This document shows, one piece after another, positions 35,956 to 45,062 of a stretch of DNA of 64,000 nt (its first letter is position 1; each line of letters begins with the position of its first letter). The stretch covers positions 9,190,163-9,254,162 of the forward strand of contig NZ_CP042425.1 of assembly GCF_008254045.1 (NCBI RefSeq), written 5' to 3'. The translations under genes were made by a program, and so were the position numbers. Under the pieces are notes generated by a model. It did no database searches, had not been told where the DNA came from, and saw nothing but the letters and a program-made list of their open reading frames with translations. The stretch comes from Limnoglobus roseus (GTDB lineage Bacteria > Planctomycetota > Planctomycetia > Gemmatales > Gemmataceae).

Positions 35956-37155
35956 CTAACGGCCGGGTTGTCCGTCTCCCACGCCGGATGGCTTCAATTC
36001 CTGTTCGAGCCTCTCCATCACGTCCGCCTCGCGGGCGGCGATGTCGTTCACTTCCCAGCGATCGTCGGGCTTCACGAACAGAGCCGCCGTTCGCGGTTCG
36101 TCGGCGTCGTCGGCGTGTTGAGCTTCGGGCCGCAGGTAGGCCCACTCGTCGGTGCGAATTGCGGCCTCGCTTGCCCCGCCGAGGGACAGCACGCTGACCG
36201 CGTGCGGGCGGATTCCCTCCACGGTGCCCTGCCACAAGCCCGCGAGCTCGTGCCCCTCAACGCCCCCCAGAATCGGCCGGCCGAACAGTCCGAGAATCGT
36301 CGGCATCAGGTCGGCCGGTTGGGTAAAGGCGTTCAGCCGCAGTCCGGAGTGGGCCGCGTCGGGCCAGCGGATCATCAGCGGCAGGTGGACGAGTTCTTCG
36401 TGCAAGAGCGGCCGGTGCGGGCCGATGACGCCGTGTTCGCCGAGGGGAAACCCGGCGTCGGAGGTGACGATTTGGACCGCTCCCGCCGCCCGCAGTTGCT
36501 CGAACACTCGCCCTAAATCGGCGTCGAGTTGTGTGACGACGGCCGCGAAGCTGCGGTGCAGCAACTCCCACGCGGCCACGTCTTCGCGGTCGAACCAGCC
36601 AGTTTCCGGGTCGGCCCACGGCACGAGCGGATCATCGTCCGTTTTGCCCGCGTCGCCGACGAGGTCTTCGACGTATGCCTTGAACACGGCTGGCGACACG
36701 TCCCACGGCGGCAGCAGGGCGTCAATTTCCACCCACAGCAACCAGTCCACGTGGGCGGCGAGGTGTTCGAGAACGCCCGGCATTTCCTCTTCGAGTGACA
36801 GCGTACCTTCGCCGGGAACCGGCCGGGCGTCGAACAGTTTCCCCCAGCCCGCGTAGTAGTCCGGGAGAGCGTCGTTCGCCTCGCGGTTGGCCCGCACCAG
36901 AGCGGTGAAAACGCCCGCATCCCGAAGCGATTGCAGGAGATCGGGCGACGGCCCGTCGGCCGTGCGAAATTGGTCGCGGCCGGTCTGCCACGCCCGGCGA
37001 GCGGCGGCGGCTTCCGGGCAATCGGAAATGTGCCGGTCGAAGACGACGCCTTCCGCGGCGAAGCGGTCGAGGTCCGGCGTGACGACCCACTCGTTGCCGT
37101 AAGCCCCGAGCCAACCGGCGGAACAGCCGCGGAGAACGAAGACGATGACTTTCAT
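35956..37155 (-). CDS. sulfatase-fold protein lacking the catalytic Cys
   Basis: This 399-residue protein has the alkaline-phosphatase/sulfatase fold: LGAYGNEWVVTPDLDRFAAEGVVFDRHIS at the N-terminus and SDAGFPLGEHGVIGPHRPLLHEELVHLPLMIRWP later. The expected C-x-P-S-R formylglycine site, placed by TGR at 58-60, reads AAAAR with Ala at the Cys position; the nearest Cys (46) is three residues off. The DD metal motif near the N-terminus is also lost (VLRGCSAGW). It is therefore probably not an active sulfatase. It has no signal peptide. It may be a binding or regulatory protein, or act on another ester. Confidence 0.75.
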   Translation of the reverse strand: MKVIVFVLRGCSAGWLGAYGNEWVVTPDLDRFAAEGVVFDRHISDCPEAAAARRAWQTGRDQFRTADGPSPDLLQSLRDAGVFTALVRANREANDALPDYYAGWGKLFDARPVPGEGTLSLEEEMPGVLEHLAAHVDWLLWVEIDALLPPWDVSPAVFKAYVEDLVGDAGKTDDDPLVPWADPETGWFDREDVAAWELLHRSFAAVVTQLDADLGRVFEQLRAAGAVQIVTSDAGFPLGEHGVIGPHRPLLHEELVHLPLMIRWPDAAHSGLRLNAFTQPADLMPTILGLFGRPILGGVEGHELAGLWQGTVEGIRPHAVSVLSLGGASEAAIRTDEWAYLRPEAQHADDADEPRTAALFVKPDDRWEVNDIAAREADVMERLEQELKPSGVGDGQPGR

Positions 37156-37272
37156 GCGGAAACAGATTCCTCGCCCACCGGACAGGTTCGGGCCGTGGGA
37201 ATAAGTTAGTTGAACGGCGGGGATGGGGTATGGCAGAAGGCCAACCTCGGCCCCGGATCAAGGGGGTGATGC

Positions 37273-39114
37273 GTGCTCGGGCCGATTTTCATGCGGGAGT
37301 TGGTGACCGTCCCTCGAAAGCGGGGCCACTTCCCGACCCGGGCGGCCCTTCTCGGCCTCCTCACGATCCTCGGCGTCACGCTCTGGCAGGCGACCATCGG
37401 CTTCACGAAGACCGCCACCCTCGGCGAGACGGCCCGGTTCGGCCTCTTGTTGTTCCAGGTCGTCGTCTACGTCGAATTGCTGCTGCTCCTCTTCTTCGCC
37501 GCCCTCTCGGCCGCGAGTACGGTGTCACAGGAAAAGGACCGCCGCACGTTCTTGCTGCTGTTGCTGACCGAGATGCGCGATTACGAAATCGTTCTCGGCA
37601 AGCTCCTCGGCAGTCTGCTCCCGCTGACGGCAATGCTGCTCACGTCGGTGCCGGTCCTTGCGATGTTGCTGTTGCTCGGCGGCATTGACCCGTCGCAGGT
37701 GATTCAGGCCGCGCTCGTCCTGGCGACGGCCGCGTACGCCGCCGGATCGCTCGGCGGGCTGATCGCCCTGTGGCGGGACCGCACGTATCAGGCGCTCGCG
37801 CTGTCGGTGCTGTGCCTCGTCTTGTATATCTGCTTCGCGCTCGCCATCGGGCAGGTCGGCCCGCTGCTGTCCCCGGACGTGAACTGGCCGGTCGTGCAGG
37901 CGTGGTTCGACCCGTTCATCGTGATGCAATCGGTCCTTGAACCGCCCGCCGCCGGGTGGCCGGTCCTGCCGCCGGCCTACGGCTTCTCGCTCGTGATGCT
38001 CAGTTACTTTGTCGTGCTGAACGTCGTCGGCGTCTGGAAACTGCGGAAGTGGAACCCGTCCGGCGAGCCGATCATGCAGCGCGAGGGGCCGGGCGTGGAC
38101 CCGGAAGCGAACCTGTCGGCGGACGAATTGAAGCAGTTCCGGGCGAAGGCCCATGCCGCCCCCGGCACCGTGCGGGCCGTCGGCAAGAATCCGATCCTCT
38201 GGCGGGAAACGCAAACGCTCGCCTACGGCCGCCGGCCGCTGCTGGTGAAGTTGGCCTATGGCATCGTGCTCGCGCTCGTCGCCTACTTCGCCTACGGTGA
38301 ACTGACGCAACCCGGCGGCCGGGCGGCCTACGCCGCGGCCTACGGCCTCGTGCCGGTCGTGGTGTTGAGCATGTTGCTCATCGCCGCGCAAGCGGTCACG
38401 TCGATCACGTCCGAACGCGACGGCGGGGCACTCGACATCTTGCTCGTCACCGACATTTCGCCCTACGAGTTCGTCTTCGGCAAGCTCCTCGGCGTCCTCC
38501 AGAACACCTGGCAGTTCATCGTGCCGCCGCTGGCGATGGCAGTCTACTATGCCCTCGTTGGGGTGCTAACGAAGACGCCGTCGGACCTCGGGGTGATGGA
38601 GCGGTTCGTTTACAACCTCGCCCCGCTAGTCGCGACGATCGGCGCGATCCTGGTGCTGTTCGCCTTCGCCGTGGTGCTGGGATTGCACGTCGCACTGTTG
38701 TTGACGAACAGCCGGTTGGCCATCGTGAACACTCTCGGCACAGTGTTCTTCCTGTGCGTCGGCACGCTGATTTGCATCTACACCATCGTCATCAACGGCG
38801 GCAGCTTCGCGAATCAGTGGCTCAGTTTCATCGCGTTCCTCGTCCTCGGCATCGGCGGCCTGATCTGGGTGCTGAGTGCCGACCGCCCCTCGACGGCCTT
38901 GACAATCGGCAGCGTGGCGTGTCCACTGGCGATGTTCTACTGCGTCACGAACATCCTGATCGCGAAGCCCGGCACCGACGAGTCGGCCGACCCGTTGGTG
39001 CCGTTCCTCACACTGGCGGCGGCGTTCTGCTGGACGATCACCGCGATGCTCGTGCCGCTGCTCAGCGAGTTCGACGTGGCCCTCGGCCGCACGACGGCCG
39101 CCAACGAGGAATGA
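37273..39114 (+). CDS. ABC-2 family permease with about 12 helices
   Basis: This 613-residue membrane protein contains two ABC-2-type permease halves, each with SQEKDRRTFLLLLLTEMRDYEIVLGKLLGSL and SERDGGALDILLVTDISPYEFVFGKLLGVLQ coupling motifs. Both halves have about six helices. The joining region is hydrophilic (VDPEANLSADELKQFRAK). The start is a GTG with GGGGGTGA upstream. It overlaps the next gene by 4 bp (ATGA), so both are co-translated. No ATPase gene lies beside it here. Confidence 0.85.
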   Translation: MLGPIFMRELVTVPRKRGHFPTRAALLGLLTILGVTLWQATIGFTKTATLGETARFGLLLFQVVVYVELLLLLFFAALSAASTVSQEKDRRTFLLLLLTEMRDYEIVLGKLLGSLLPLTAMLLTSVPVLAMLLLLGGIDPSQVIQAALVLATAAYAAGSLGGLIALWRDRTYQALALSVLCLVLYICFALAIGQVGPLLSPDVNWPVVQAWFDPFIVMQSVLEPPAAGWPVLPPAYGFSLVMLSYFVVLNVVGVWKLRKWNPSGEPIMQREGPGVDPEANLSADELKQFRAKAHAAPGTVRAVGKNPILWRETQTLAYGRRPLLVKLAYGIVLALVAYFAYGELTQPGGRAAYAAAYGLVPVVVLSMLLIAAQAVTSITSERDGGALDILLVTDISPYEFVFGKLLGVLQNTWQFIVPPLAMAVYYALVGVLTKTPSDLGVMERFVYNLAPLVATIGAILVLFAFAVVLGLHVALLLTNSRLAIVNTLGTVFFLCVGTLICIYTIVINGGSFANQWLSFIAFLVLGIGGLIWVLSADRPSTALTIGSVACPLAMFYCVTNILIAKPGTDESADPLVPFLTLAAAFCWTITAMLVPLLSEFDVALGRTTAANEE

Positions 39115-40256
39115 CGATGCCGAAGCGCCTGCTCTCCCTGGTCGTCCTGCTGGCGTTCGCGCCGTGCCTGCCGGCCCAGACGCCGCGGACCTTCCCCGAC
39201 GCCAAGCACAAGGGCGGCGAACTGGTTCACGTCTCCGGGTTGCCGGTGCTGACCGTCCGCGGCACACCGGAAGAGATCGGCGAACAACTCGGCGTCCTGG
39301 CCGTCAAGAACGCCCCCGGGCTGATCGACCTGCTGCACGAGTTCCTGAAGGACACGAAGAAGGAAGACGCCTTCGACGGCATCAAACTCCTCTCCCGGCA
39401 GTTGAAGAAGAATTTCCCGAAGGACCACCTCACGGAGATGGAAGCCGCCGTGAAGGTCAGCGGGCAAGACATCGACCTGATGTACTTCGCGAACACTATC
39501 TACGACCTGTCGAGCGGCATGGGCTGTGCGACGATCGTCGTCGAACCGGGCCGCAGCAAGACCGGCGCGCCGGTGTTCGGCCGCAACTTCGACTGGATGC
39601 CGTCGAAGGGGATCGACGACCACACGCTGGTCGTCGTCTACCGGCCAACGGGTAAGAAGGCGTTCGCCACGGTGACGATTTCGCCGATCACCGGCTGCAT
39701 CTCCGGGATGAACGAAGACGGCCTCGCGGTGACGATCAACGAGATTCACCTGAAGCAATCGAAGGACAAGCCGAGCTTCAACTGGAAGGGCACGCCGACA
39801 CTCGCCCTGTTCCGCCGCGTGCTGGAAGAGTGCGGCAGCGTCGCCGAGGCGGAATCGCTGTTGACGAAGGCCGAGCGGACGACGACTTCGTGCATGACGC
39901 TCTGCGATGTCAACGGCGGGGCGGTGTTCGAGATTACCCCGAAGACGATCGCGGTGCGGAAGGCCGAGAACGAGGTCTGCTGCTGCACGAACCACTTCTT
40001 CTCCGACACCCTCGGCATCGGCCAGACGTGCAAGCGGCTGACGACGCTGCTGCCGCTCCAGAAGGCCGACACGAAGCTCGGCGTCTCGGACGTGTTCGAC
40101 GGGCTCGACAGCGTCAACCAGGGGAAGTACACGTTGCAGACGATGGTCTTTGAACCGAAGTCCCGCACGCTGCACCTGAGGGTCGGCGATCTGGTCGCGT
40201 CGGCGACGAAGATGAAGACGGTGACGCTCGAACTCCCAAAGCTGTTCGCGAAGTAA
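39111..40256 (+). CDS. exported C45-type (Ntn) hydrolase
   Basis: This 381-residue protein has a signal peptide (LLSLVVLLAFAPCLPAQ) and resembles the C45 acyl-CoA:6-aminopenicillanate acyltransferase group of Ntn hydrolases. Those cleave themselves to free an N-terminal Cys nucleophile. The likely nucleophile is Cys139 in SGMGCATIVV, followed by GAPVFGRNFDWMP and INEIHLK. Family members split amide or ester bonds, including peptides, penicillin and N-acyl compounds. Start at 39111 gives a 4-bp overlap with the permease gene; ATG at 39117 is equally possible. It may be a product-processing or substrate-releasing partner of that transporter. Confidence 0.75.
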   Translation: MTMPKRLLSLVVLLAFAPCLPAQTPRTFPDAKHKGGELVHVSGLPVLTVRGTPEEIGEQLGVLAVKNAPGLIDLLHEFLKDTKKEDAFDGIKLLSRQLKKNFPKDHLTEMEAAVKVSGQDIDLMYFANTIYDLSSGMGCATIVVEPGRSKTGAPVFGRNFDWMPSKGIDDHTLVVVYRPTGKKAFATVTISPITGCISGMNEDGLAVTINEIHLKQSKDKPSFNWKGTPTLALFRRVLEECGSVAEAESLLTKAERTTTSCMTLCDVNGGAVFEITPKTIAVRKAENEVCCCTNHFFSDTLGIGQTCKRLTTLLPLQKADTKLGVSDVFDGLDSVNQGKYTLQTMVFEPKSRTLHLRVGDLVASATKMKTVTLELPKLFAK

Positions 40257-40308
40257 CGCATTCTCGTCCGAACTTGACGCCGCGGGCGATCCGGGTATAG
40301 ACCGCGGG

Positions 40309-41913
40309 ATGAATCCGACGTTCCCGGCGTCCGCGTCTCCACTTCGCCCGCCGCATTCGGCGTGGCGAAGCCGGGCGAAATGGTTGGCCGGCTACGCGCT
40401 CTTCGCCCTGCTGACGCACACGCACATTTTGCACCGGCCGATGCAAACCGACGACAGTCTGTACCTGCGGTTCGCTCAGGACTGGGCCGCCGGGTCTCAA
40501 CTCTACGCCGACCGGTACGAGGCCAAATCCCCGGTCGTCTTCTGGGCGTTTCGCACGCTCGGCCAGTGGCACCCGCGGTTGGCGTACTACCTCGTGGGCG
40601 GCGGCCTGACCGCTCTCGCGGCCTTCGCCCTTCGGCGGGCGCTCACGCCCCTGCCGCTGGCCGCCCGAGCCGTTCCGCTCATCTACATCGCAGCGACGGC
40701 GGCGGTGCAGTACCCGCACCTGTACGGCGTGTTCCTTACCCCGATGGCGACGCTCGCGATCGCCTGGACCGGCCGCGCGGTGGTGGCGCGGTCCCCGTAC
40801 CTGCACCCGGCTGCCGGTGGAGTCGCGTTCGCCATTGCCGTCAACCTATTCCCGCCCGCGGCGGTACTCGGTCTCGCCCTGTTGCCGCTTCTCGCGTGGA
40901 ACTATCAACGGAATGGCTTCCGCTTCACGATCTTGTCGGCCGCGATGTTCCTCGTCGGCGGGCTGACGCTCACGGCCGCCGTCGTGCTACACGCGATGGC
41001 GTTCGGGTACTGGAACGGATTGCTCGACGCGATGGCCGCCAACACCGAGTACGGCCGGATCGGCCGCGAGACGCTTTCCCATCACGTTTCGCGCTGGTGG
41101 TGGGAGGTCCGAAACTTCGCCCAGAACCTCAGCCCGCTACTCGGCTTTATCGTCGTCACGTCGTTGACGGCCGCCGTCGCGGGCCGGCGAACGCTCCCCA
41201 CGGAGGGCAAGGTGTGGCTGGCGGTCGGCGTCCTCTGGCTGCTCGCCGTGCAACTCTCGGTGTGCCCCGGCGGGCGACACTTCACGCACTACTACTACCC
41301 CCTCGCGGCCCCCCTCGCCCTGTTGGGCGGGATCGGCCTTGCCGCGGTCGTCGAGCCGCGGCGCTACCGGCAGGTCTGGCGGATTGTCCGCACCGGGTTC
41401 GTTGTCGCGGTCGTCGGCCAGCACTATCTGACGTACCACCGCGATATGCTCGCCGTCGGGGAGAAGTCGCCGCACGTCGAGCGGACGCAGATCCGGTACG
41501 TCGCGGAGTACGTGAGAGCGAAAATTCCCGCGGATCAAACGGTCCTCGTGTCGGTATGGGGGCCGTGGGCGGAACTCTACTGGCAAGTGCCGCGGCCGGC
41601 CCCGAGCCGGCACGTGATCCCGTTCAACTTAGCGGAAACGCGGCCGGAATTCTTCGAGGAGTGGGCCGAGGACGTGTTGCGCAATCCTCCCGATTGGGTG
41701 ATCGCGGACGATTCGCTGTTCGGGCCGGCCGTGAGCGAGGAAGTCATCCGATCGCGAGCGGGCGGCTTCGGGGGGGCGGCCCTCGTGAGCTCGCCGGCCT
41801 TCGCCCGACTGCGGGCTTACGTTCGAGAGAACTACGAATTGGCGACGGGCTTAAATCAGCTCAGCATCTTGAAGCGGAAGTCGCTCGTCACACCTGGAAC
41901 ACCCCGGTCTTGA
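40309..41913 (+). CDS. polytopic membrane protein, possibly a GT39-like glycosyltransferase
   Basis: This 534-residue protein has about ten hydrophobic helices. The first extracytoplasmic loop holds MQTDDSLYLRFAQDWAAGSQLYADRYEAKSPVVFW, which resembles the acidic loop of dolichyl-phosphate mannosyltransferase-like (GT39/ArnT) proteins. A soluble segment of about 130 residues ends the protein. Its donor, if lipid-linked, is unknown. Its stop overlaps the convergent carboxylase stop by 26 bp. Confidence 0.65.
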   Translation: MNPTFPASASPLRPPHSAWRSRAKWLAGYALFALLTHTHILHRPMQTDDSLYLRFAQDWAAGSQLYADRYEAKSPVVFWAFRTLGQWHPRLAYYLVGGGLTALAAFALRRALTPLPLAARAVPLIYIAATAAVQYPHLYGVFLTPMATLAIAWTGRAVVARSPYLHPAAGGVAFAIAVNLFPPAAVLGLALLPLLAWNYQRNGFRFTILSAAMFLVGGLTLTAAVVLHAMAFGYWNGLLDAMAANTEYGRIGRETLSHHVSRWWWEVRNFAQNLSPLLGFIVVTSLTAAVAGRRTLPTEGKVWLAVGVLWLLAVQLSVCPGGRHFTHYYYPLAAPLALLGGIGLAAVVEPRRYRQVWRIVRTGFVVAVVGQHYLTYHRDMLAVGEKSPHVERTQIRYVAEYVRAKIPADQTVLVSVWGPWAELYWQVPRPAPSRHVIPFNLAETRPEFFEEWAEDVLRNPPDWVIADDSLFGPAVSEEVIRSRAGGFGGAALVSSPAFARLRAYVRENYELATGLNQLSILKRKSLVTPGTPRS

Positions 41914-43441
41914 ACGGCCGGCCGTCGTCGTACCGCGTGGCAATCGCCAGCGCTTCCAGCAACACCGATCGCGTCCGCTCCGGCGGGATGATCGCGTCCA
42001 CCCACAGCCGGGCGGCGGCGTAGCGGATGTCGGTCTGCTGTTCATACCCTGCCTTCACCTGATCCCGCAACGCGGTCAACTCGGCCGCGTCCGGTTCCTT
42101 GCCGGCTCGCTTCAGGGCTTGCACTTGCACGTCGAGGAGCGTGTTCGCGGCCTGATCACCGCCCATGACGGCGTACCGGGCGGTCGGCCACGCGAAGAGG
42201 AACCGCGGGTCGAACGCCTTCCCACAGAGGGCGTAGTGCCCGGCCCCGAACGAGCCGCCGGTGATGAGTGTGACCTTCGGCACCACGCTGTTGCTGATGG
42301 CGTTGACGAGCTTTGCCCCGGCCTTAATGATGCCCGCCTGCTCCGAGTCGCGGCCGACCATGAACCCGTTGACGTTCTGGACGAAGAGAATCGGCACCCT
42401 CGTCTGGTTGCAGTCCATGACGAACCGGGCGGCCTTGTCCGCAGAATCGACGTAGATGACGCCGCCGAACTGCACGCTGCCGTCGGCCGCCTTCACCCGC
42501 CTCTTCTGATTCGCAACGACACCGACGGGCTTTCCCCCGAGCCGACCGTAGCCGCAGACGAGCGTCTCGCCGAACTCGGCTTTGTACTCGTCGAACGGAG
42601 CGTCGTCGAGCAGGAACTTGAGCAGGTCGCGCACATCGTACTCGGTGCTTTGGGTGAAAGCCGAAAGCCCACCCGTCGCGACGGATGGGCTTTGGTCGCC
42701 TCCCCCTTCATCGGGTTGCAACATCCCGACCAGCCGCCGCAGTCGCTCCAGGCACGCCTCGTCGTCCTTCTCGCGGAAGTCGATCGTGCCACTGATCGCG
42801 GCGTGCATCTTCGCGCCGCCGAGTTCCTCGTGATCGACCTGCTGCCCGATGGCCGCCTTCACCAGCGCCGGCCCGGCCAGATACAACCCACTGCCCTCCG
42901 TCATCAGCAGCTTGTCGCACAAGACCGGCAGGTAACCGCCGCCGGCCACGCAGTTGCCCATGATCGCGGCGAACTGTGGGATGCCGCTCGCCGAGATGAC
43001 GGCGTTGTTGCGAAAGATGCGGCCGAAGTCGTCCTCGTCGGGAAAGACTTCGTCTTGAAGGGGAAGGAACACACCGGCCGAATCGACGAGGTACACCAAC
43101 GGCAGACGGTTCTCCATCGCGATACGTTGCGCCCGCAGCACCTTCTTGCACGTCATCGGGAAGAACGCCCCGGCCTTCACGGTCGCGTCGTTGGCGATGA
43201 CCATGACCCGCCGGCCGTTCACCTTGCCGACGCCGGTGACGACGCCGGCGGAAGGGGCACCGCCCCAGTCGGCGTACAGGCCGTGCGCGGCCCACAGTCC
43301 GAGTTCGAGGAAGTCACTATCGACTAGTTTCGCGATGCGTTCGCGGGCGGTGAGGCGGCCCTTCTCGTGTTGGCGGGCGATGGCCTTCTCGCCGCCCCCC
43401 ATGCGAATCTTGGCTTCCTCGGCGGCGAGATCGAACGGCAT
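41888..43441 (-). CDS. acyl-CoA carboxylase carboxyltransferase (beta) subunit
   Basis: This 517-residue protein carries the carboxyltransferase domain of biotin-dependent acyl-CoA carboxylases, moving carboxyl from biotin to an acyl-CoA. It has KGRLTARERI, PLVYLVDSAGVFLP, GNCVAGGGYLPVLCD and GGSFGAGHYALCGKAFDPRF, as in methylcrotonyl-CoA carboxylase beta. The exact acyl group cannot be fixed. No biotin carboxylase or carrier gene is next to it. A hairpin-forming insertion lies within the coding sequence (see 42664-42693). It starts 8 bp after purU, so it belongs to the folate operon. Confidence 0.88.
   Translation of the reverse strand: MPFDLAAEEAKIRMGGGEKAIARQHEKGRLTARERIAKLVDSDFLELGLWAAHGLYADWGGAPSAGVVTGVGKVNGRRVMVIANDATVKAGAFFPMTCKKVLRAQRIAMENRLPLVYLVDSAGVFLPLQDEVFPDEDDFGRIFRNNAVISASGIPQFAAIMGNCVAGGGYLPVLCDKLLMTEGSGLYLAGPALVKAAIGQQVDHEELGGAKMHAAISGTIDFREKDDEACLERLRRLVGMLQPDEGGGDQSPSVATGGLSAFTQSTEYDVRDLLKFLLDDAPFDEYKAEFGETLVCGYGRLGGKPVGVVANQKRRVKAADGSVQFGGVIYVDSADKAARFVMDCNQTRVPILFVQNVNGFMVGRDSEQAGIIKAGAKLVNAISNSVVPKVTLITGGSFGAGHYALCGKAFDPRFLFAWPTARYAVMGGDQAANTLLDVQVQALKRAGKEPDAAELTALRDQVKAGYEQQTDIRYAAARLWVDAIIPPERTRSVLLEALAIATRYDDGRPFKTGVFQV
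42664..42693 (-). repeat. hairpin-forming insertion inside the carboxylase coding sequence
   Basis: A 14-bp inverted repeat (42664-42677 with 42680-42693, one mismatch) reads AAAGCCCACCCGTC then GACGGATGGGCTTT. It lies in frame inside the carboxylase gene and encodes the low-complexity peptide SPSVATGGLSAF, between two normal family segments. Such a palindrome in a gene suggests a mobile palindromic element tolerated in a surface loop. Confidence 0.6.
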
Positions 43442-43449
43442 GGCGGGCC

Positions 43450-44304
43450 TCAGTCAAAGACGACGGTCTTGTGGCCGTACACTAGGATGCGGTGATCGAG
43501 GTGCCAGCGGACGGCCCGCGACAGCACGGCCTTCTCCATGTCGCGGCCCTTTTCCAGCAAGTCGTCGAGCGCATCACGGTGCGACACGCGAACCACGTCT
43601 TGTTCGATGATCGGGCCTTCGTCCAGGTCGTCGGTCACGTAGTGACTGGTCGCGCCGATCAGTTTCACGCCACGGTCGAAGGCCCGGTGGTACGGCTTCG
43701 CCCCGATGAACGCCGGCAGGAACGAGTGGTGGACGTTGATGATCCGGTGCGGGTACGCCGCCACGAAGGTCGGCGACACCACCTGCATGTACCGGGCGAG
43801 AATCACGAGGTCGATGTTGTGCTGTTTCAACAGGGCGAGTTGTTTCGCCTCGCCCTCGGCCTTCTTCCCCGGTTCGATCGGCAGGACGTGGAAGGGAATG
43901 CCGTAGAACGCGGCCCACTTCTCGGCGTCCGGGTGGTTGGCGACGATCAGCGGAATCTCGCACGGTAACTCGCCGCTCTGGTGGCGGTAGAGCAGGTCGA
44001 CGAGACAGTGGTCGTACTTTGACACGAACACGGCCAGCCGGTGCGGTCGGTCAGAGCGTTCGAGCCGCCACCGCATGTTGTACCGCGACGCGATGCCCTC
44101 GAACTCCCGCGGGAAATCGGCGAGGTCGAAGGCGAAGTCGGTCGCGTCCCACTCGACGCGCATCAGGAAGACGTTGTTGGCCGGGTCCTGGTGCTGGTCG
44201 GCGTGGAGGATGTTCGCGTTGTGTTTGTAAAGGAACTCGCCGATGGCCGCGACGAGGCCCTTGCGGTCGGGGCAGTCGATGAGCAGGATCGCGGTGTTCT
44301 TCAT
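43450..44304 (-). CDS. purU: formyltetrahydrofolate deformylase
   Basis: This 284-residue enzyme splits 10-formyltetrahydrofolate into formate and tetrahydrofolate. An N-terminal ACT domain (IDCPDRKGLVAAIGEFLYKHNANI) precedes a formyltransferase-fold domain with NVHHSFLPAFIGAKPYHRAFDRGVKLIGATSHYVTDDLDEGPIIEQDV, containing the catalytic Asn, His and Asp of the family. It overlaps the cyclo-ligase gene by 4 bp and supplies formate for purine synthesis or balances one-carbon units. Confidence 0.93.
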   Translation of the reverse strand: MKNTAILLIDCPDRKGLVAAIGEFLYKHNANILHADQHQDPANNVFLMRVEWDATDFAFDLADFPREFEGIASRYNMRWRLERSDRPHRLAVFVSKYDHCLVDLLYRHQSGELPCEIPLIVANHPDAEKWAAFYGIPFHVLPIEPGKKAEGEAKQLALLKQHNIDLVILARYMQVVSPTFVAAYPHRIINVHHSFLPAFIGAKPYHRAFDRGVKLIGATSHYVTDDLDEGPIIEQDVVRVSHRDALDDLLEKGRDMEKAVLSRAVRWHLDHRILVYGHKTVVFD

Positions 44305-44918
44305 GACGCCTTCCGGCCGACGCCGTTCAACTCGCGGCTCTCGGTCAGCACCTTGTCCATGAACACGTCGTGCGGGGCGACCGGGATTTCGTCGAAGATC
44401 TGGCAGTCGAAGGCGATGGCCACCAGCGGCGCGTCCGGCCGCACGCGGGCGAGGAGGCGGTCATAATACCCCTTCCCCTGCCCCATCCGGCCGCCCTTCG
44501 GGTCGAACGCCGTCCCAGGGACCATCACGAGATCGAGTTCCTCGGGCGTCACAATCTTTCCCACGCCGCCGCGCAGTTCGGCCCGCGGTTCGAGAATCTT
44601 ATACGCCCCTTCCACCAACTCGCTCATGTCTTCGAGCAGGAAGAGTTCGAGTTGGTTCGTCTCAACGATGCAGTACGGCACGACGATCCGCTTGCCGCCC
44701 TTGAGGGCTTCCGGCAGCGTGTGCCGGGTACGGACTTCGCTGCCGGCATCGACGTAATAGAGGATGGTGCGGGCGGCCGCGTACTCGGGCAGGTTCATGA
44801 AGGCGGTGACGATCTGTCGGCTGACTTCGTCCTTGTTCTTCTGGGCCACCCGGTTCTTGCGGGCCTGCTCCCGGAGGGCGGTTTTCCGGGCTTGATAGTC
44901 GTCCTGCGCTGCCGTCAC
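44301..44918 (-). CDS. 5-formyltetrahydrofolate cyclo-ligase family protein
   Basis: This 205-residue enzyme converts 5-formyltetrahydrofolate to 5,10-methenyltetrahydrofolate with ATP. The N-terminal basic segment (RKTALREQARKNR) and the C-terminal GGRMGQGKGYYDRLL ATP loop are typical. It is the first gene of a minus-strand operon with purU and the carboxylase beta subunit, tying two folate recycling steps together. The start ATG at 44918 fits family length. Confidence 0.9.
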   Translation of the reverse strand: MTAAQDDYQARKTALREQARKNRVAQKNKDEVSRQIVTAFMNLPEYAAARTILYYVDAGSEVRTRHTLPEALKGGKRIVVPYCIVETNQLELFLLEDMSELVEGAYKILEPRAELRGGVGKIVTPEELDLVMVPGTAFDPKGGRMGQGKGYYDRLLARVRPDAPLVAIAFDCQIFDEIPVAPHDVFMDKVLTESRELNGVGRKAS

Positions 44919-45062
44919 GGCTCGCCTCCTCGGGTTCGATAAGCAACTTATCCCATCGTCAATTTAGGTTTCGGCTCGCTACCGACATCGGGAAGCCAAT
45001 CGCAAAATGGTACACTCACTCCCCAAACAACCCCACCAATTCGAACCCTCGGAGGGTGCCCG

